A stretch of 64,000 nucleotides of DNA from Chrysophaeum taylorii (taxonomy: Eukaryota; Sar; Pelagophyceae; Pelagomonadales; Pelagomonadaceae), in the NCBI GenBank assembly GCA_029834535.1, contig JAQMWT010000157.1:62001-126000 (forward strand), given 5' to 3'. The position numbers and the translations under genes are program-made. Positions 61,866 to 64,000 of this stretch are shown here, in pieces. The notes beneath the pieces are model-generated. The model did not search any database. It was not told where the DNA came from and was given only the letters and a program-made list of their open reading frames with translations. How positions within the stretch are numbered: the first letter of the stretch is position 1; the number at the start of each line of letters is the position of its first letter.

Positions 61866-64000
61866 ATGCAGCCACGGGCGGGTCCCGCGGGTGGCGATCG
61901 CGGGCCCTCGACGGGCGCGTCGTACTTCCAGCCCGACAGCAAGAAGGTAAGAGGTGGTAAACAACAACACGAAGGTACCGACCATGACGTGATCACAGGG
62001 CGAGGTGAACGAGCTCAAGACGTTGCTGCGCGACCCCGGCGTGGAGCGCGACCCGAAGCGTAAGCGCGACGTGATCAAGAAAGTGATCGCGTACATGACG
62101 CTCGGGATCGACGTGTCGCGGCTCTTTACGGAGATGGTGATGTCGATCGAGACGCGGGACCTGGTCGTGAAGAAGATGGTGTACCACTACCTGAGCACGT
62201 ACGCCCACGAAAAGCCGGAGATGGGGCTGATGTGCATCAACACGCTTCAGCGCGACTGTTCGAACGAGGACCCCATGGTCCGCGGGCTCGCGCTCCGGTC
62301 GCTCTGCTCGCTCCGGCTCCCGTCGGTCTTGGAATACATTTCGGCGCCACTCCGCGCGAGCCTGACGGACCCCCACAGCTACGTGCGCAAGACGGGGGTC
62401 ATGGGGATCCTCAAGGTGTACCACCTCGATCGCGACCTCGTCCGGTCGGGCGACTTCGTGGACGTGCTCTACAACATGCTCCGGGACGTCGACGGCACGG
62501 TCGTGACCAACTGCATCGTCGCGCTCGACGAGATCATGCTCGAGGAGGGCGGGATCGCGATCAACACGGCGATCGTCCACCACTTGTTGGGCCGCCTCAA
62601 CGACTTTAACGAGTGGGGCCTGGGGGCGGTATTGCGACTCGTCGCGCGCTACGAGCCCGAGTCGGACGAGGAGACGTTCGGCATTATGAACGTCCTCGAC
62701 CCCGTGCTCCGGACGTCCAACTCGGGCGTCGTGCTCGAGGCCATCGGCTGCTTCGTCCGGCTCACAGAAAACCTGCCCGAGCTCCACGCCCAAGTCTACG
62801 AGCGCCTGAAGGCCCCGCTGCTGACGCTCATGGCGGGCGGCGGCGCGGCGGGCGGCAACTTCGAGCTTCTCTACTGCCTCCTCAAGCACGCCGAGCTCCT
62901 CGTGAGCCGGTGCCGCGAGGCCTTCGCGTCCGAGTACCGCAACTTCTACATTCGGTACGACGAGCCCTCGCCCGTCAAGCACGTCAAGGTCGCCGTCCTC
63001 GCCGAGCTCGCCAGCGACGAGTCGGCAGACGACGTGATGGCCGAGCTCAAGGAATACGCGGCCGACGTCGACGCCGAGCTCGCCAAGGTGGCGATCCGCG
63101 CGATTGGCGCCATCGCCGCGCGCCTCCGCTCCAAGGCCCGCGAGGGCTGCGCACTTCTGGTCGATTTCCTCGAGATCGGCGCGCCCTACGTCAAGGCCGA
63201 GGCCCTCCTCGTCGCGAAGGACGTCCTCCGCCGCTACCCCGAACGTCGCGGCGACGTCCTCCCGTCGCTCGCGCGCTACCTCCGCGAGCTCGAGGCCTCG
63301 GCCCCGCGCGGCCGCGCCGCCGCCGTCTGGATCGTCGGCCGCTGGGGCGACGAGATCCTCAACGCCCCCTACATGCTCGAGCCGCTCATCGACGGCTACG
63401 CCGACGAGTCGGCTCCCGAGGTCAAGCTCGCGCTCCTCACGGCGGCGACGAGACTTTTCTTCAAGCGCCCGCCCGAGATGCAGGCGATGCTCGGCCGACT
63501 CTTTCAGGCGGCGCTCGACGACGCGGCCAACGCCGACGTCCGCGACCGCGCGCTCCTCTACTTCCGCCTCCTCCGCCGCGACGTCAAGATCGCCAAAACC
63601 GTCGTCGACGCCCGCGACCCCTGCGCCATCGTCGGCGCGTTCGCCGAGGAGACGGGAGAGCTCTTCGACCGCCTCTTTGACTACTTCAACACGCTCGCCG
63701 TCGTCTACGGACAGACCCCCGACCAGTTCGTCGCGCCCGCCAAGCGGCCCAAGGACGAGCACGTCGCCTCGTCGCGACGCAAGACGCGCGCCGCCGCCGA
63801 GACCACTACTAACGGCCACGACGAGGTTGTCCAACACTACGCCGACGACAATGCCGCCAATGTGCACGCTGGGGTCGCCCCGAAGAAGAAGAAGAAGAAG
63901 AAGAAGAAGAAGACACCCCCCCCAATATTCTTCTTGGCGAAACGCGTGTCGATGACGGTCACCATCCTTTCGCGAACCACGATCTGCTCGGCGGCGAGGT
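61866..64000 (+). CDS. AP4B1: AP-4 complex beta subunit (3' end outside window)
   Basis: Exon 1 is 61866-61946 (MQPRAGPAGGDRGPSTGASY) and exon 2 runs from 61999 to the window end after a 52-nt intron. The trunk of a beta-adaptin is clear: GEVNELKTLLRDPGVERD, SRLFTEMVMSIETRDLVVKK, MGLMCINTLQRDCSNEDPMV, RGLALRSLCSLRLPSVLEYI, and repeated HEAT helices such as AAVWIVGRWGDEI. The wording of the first blocks is closer to AP-4 beta than AP-1/2 or AP-3. AP-4 sorts cargo at the trans-Golgi network. Near 63885-63912 a (GAA)n tract codes about ten lysines; beyond it the frame stays open but no longer looks like adaptin, so the splice structure there is uncertain. Confidence 0.88.

Noticed and set aside
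61993-63867. 624-codon open frame on the minus strand
   Set aside because: It is the mirror of the AP-4 beta exon; GC-rich codon bias leaves the antisense frame open, and the product is Val/Glu/Arg low complexity without motifs.

Overview
The window comes from a compact, GC-rich nuclear genome of a photosynthetic eukaryote, most likely a stramenopile (heterokont) alga and plausibly a pelagophyte. The evidence is as follows. Genes are interrupted by very short GT-AG introns, mostly 35-62 nt. The Tic20-like protein begins with a signal peptide followed by a phenylalanine-headed transit peptide (AHG|FLAP), the heterokont plastid-import signature. A plastid-type ribose-5-phosphate isomerase carries a similar bipartite leader. 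There is a selenocysteine-pathway kinase (PSTK), a set of sulfated-glycan enzymes, and SGF29, Mic60, ARPC2 and AP-4 beta. No rRNA, tRNA or CRISPR was recognised. Family assignments rest on recognisable motifs and were not checked by database search. Many exon joins were worked out by hand from GT/AG boundaries plus reading-frame continuity.

Layout. 1-2.5 kb: two unrecognised minus-strand genes. 2.5-4.86 kb: repeat-rich DNA with a PIF1-helicase relic and a truncated non-LTR retrotransposon followed by several nested 3' tails. 4.87-15.9 kb: a nucleotidyltransferase-HAD fusion head-to-head with SGF29, a sulfatase-sulfotransferase fusion, and a 1570-residue C2/PH membrane protein. 15.98-18.72 kb: a nearly complete hAT DNA transposon with a perfect 8-bp target duplication and a broken transposase. 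19.8-23.5 kb: heparanase-like GH79 and an EF-hand/Tic20 fusion. 24.07-24.96 kb: a second retrotransposon copy with a 17-bp target duplication. 25.3-32.8 kb: a GOLD/coiled-coil protein, a GRF-RecQ helicase, a small gene overlapping it by ATGA, and a Cys-rich membrane protein. 32.8-35.8 kb: a repeat island with a large inverted repeat and an hAT relic. 35.8-46.8 kb: DnaJ membrane protein, FKBP-TPR, ALKBH5-like oxygenase, bactofilin, PDZ protein, DnaJ-HA protein and a small secreted protein. 47-64 kb: a dense run comprising RpiA, Mic60, sulfotransferase, WDR91 N-terminal homologue, ARPC2, SRP54 M-domain-only protein, coiled-coil protein, SAP/16-residue-repeat protein, PSTK, a nucleotide-sugar/triose-P transporter, a second sulfotransferase and AP-4 beta (cut by the window end).

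How the genes fit together. Four loci (sulfatase-sulfotransferase, GH79, two sulfotransferases), with the nucleotidyltransferase-HAD and the transporter, could build and remodel a sulfated extracellular or Golgi glycan; this is inference from family membership. RpiA and the Tic20-like protein serve the plastid. ARPC2, WDR91-like and AP-4 beta point to actin and endosomal traffic. Many neighbours are head-to-head with 30-190 bp between start codons, so shared bidirectional promoters are likely. The most unusual items are the two enzyme-level fusions (sulfatase-sulfotransferase, EF-hand-Tic20), an intron-containing bactofilin, and two unrelated 20-bp tandem arrays sitting in neighbouring introns of one transporter gene.
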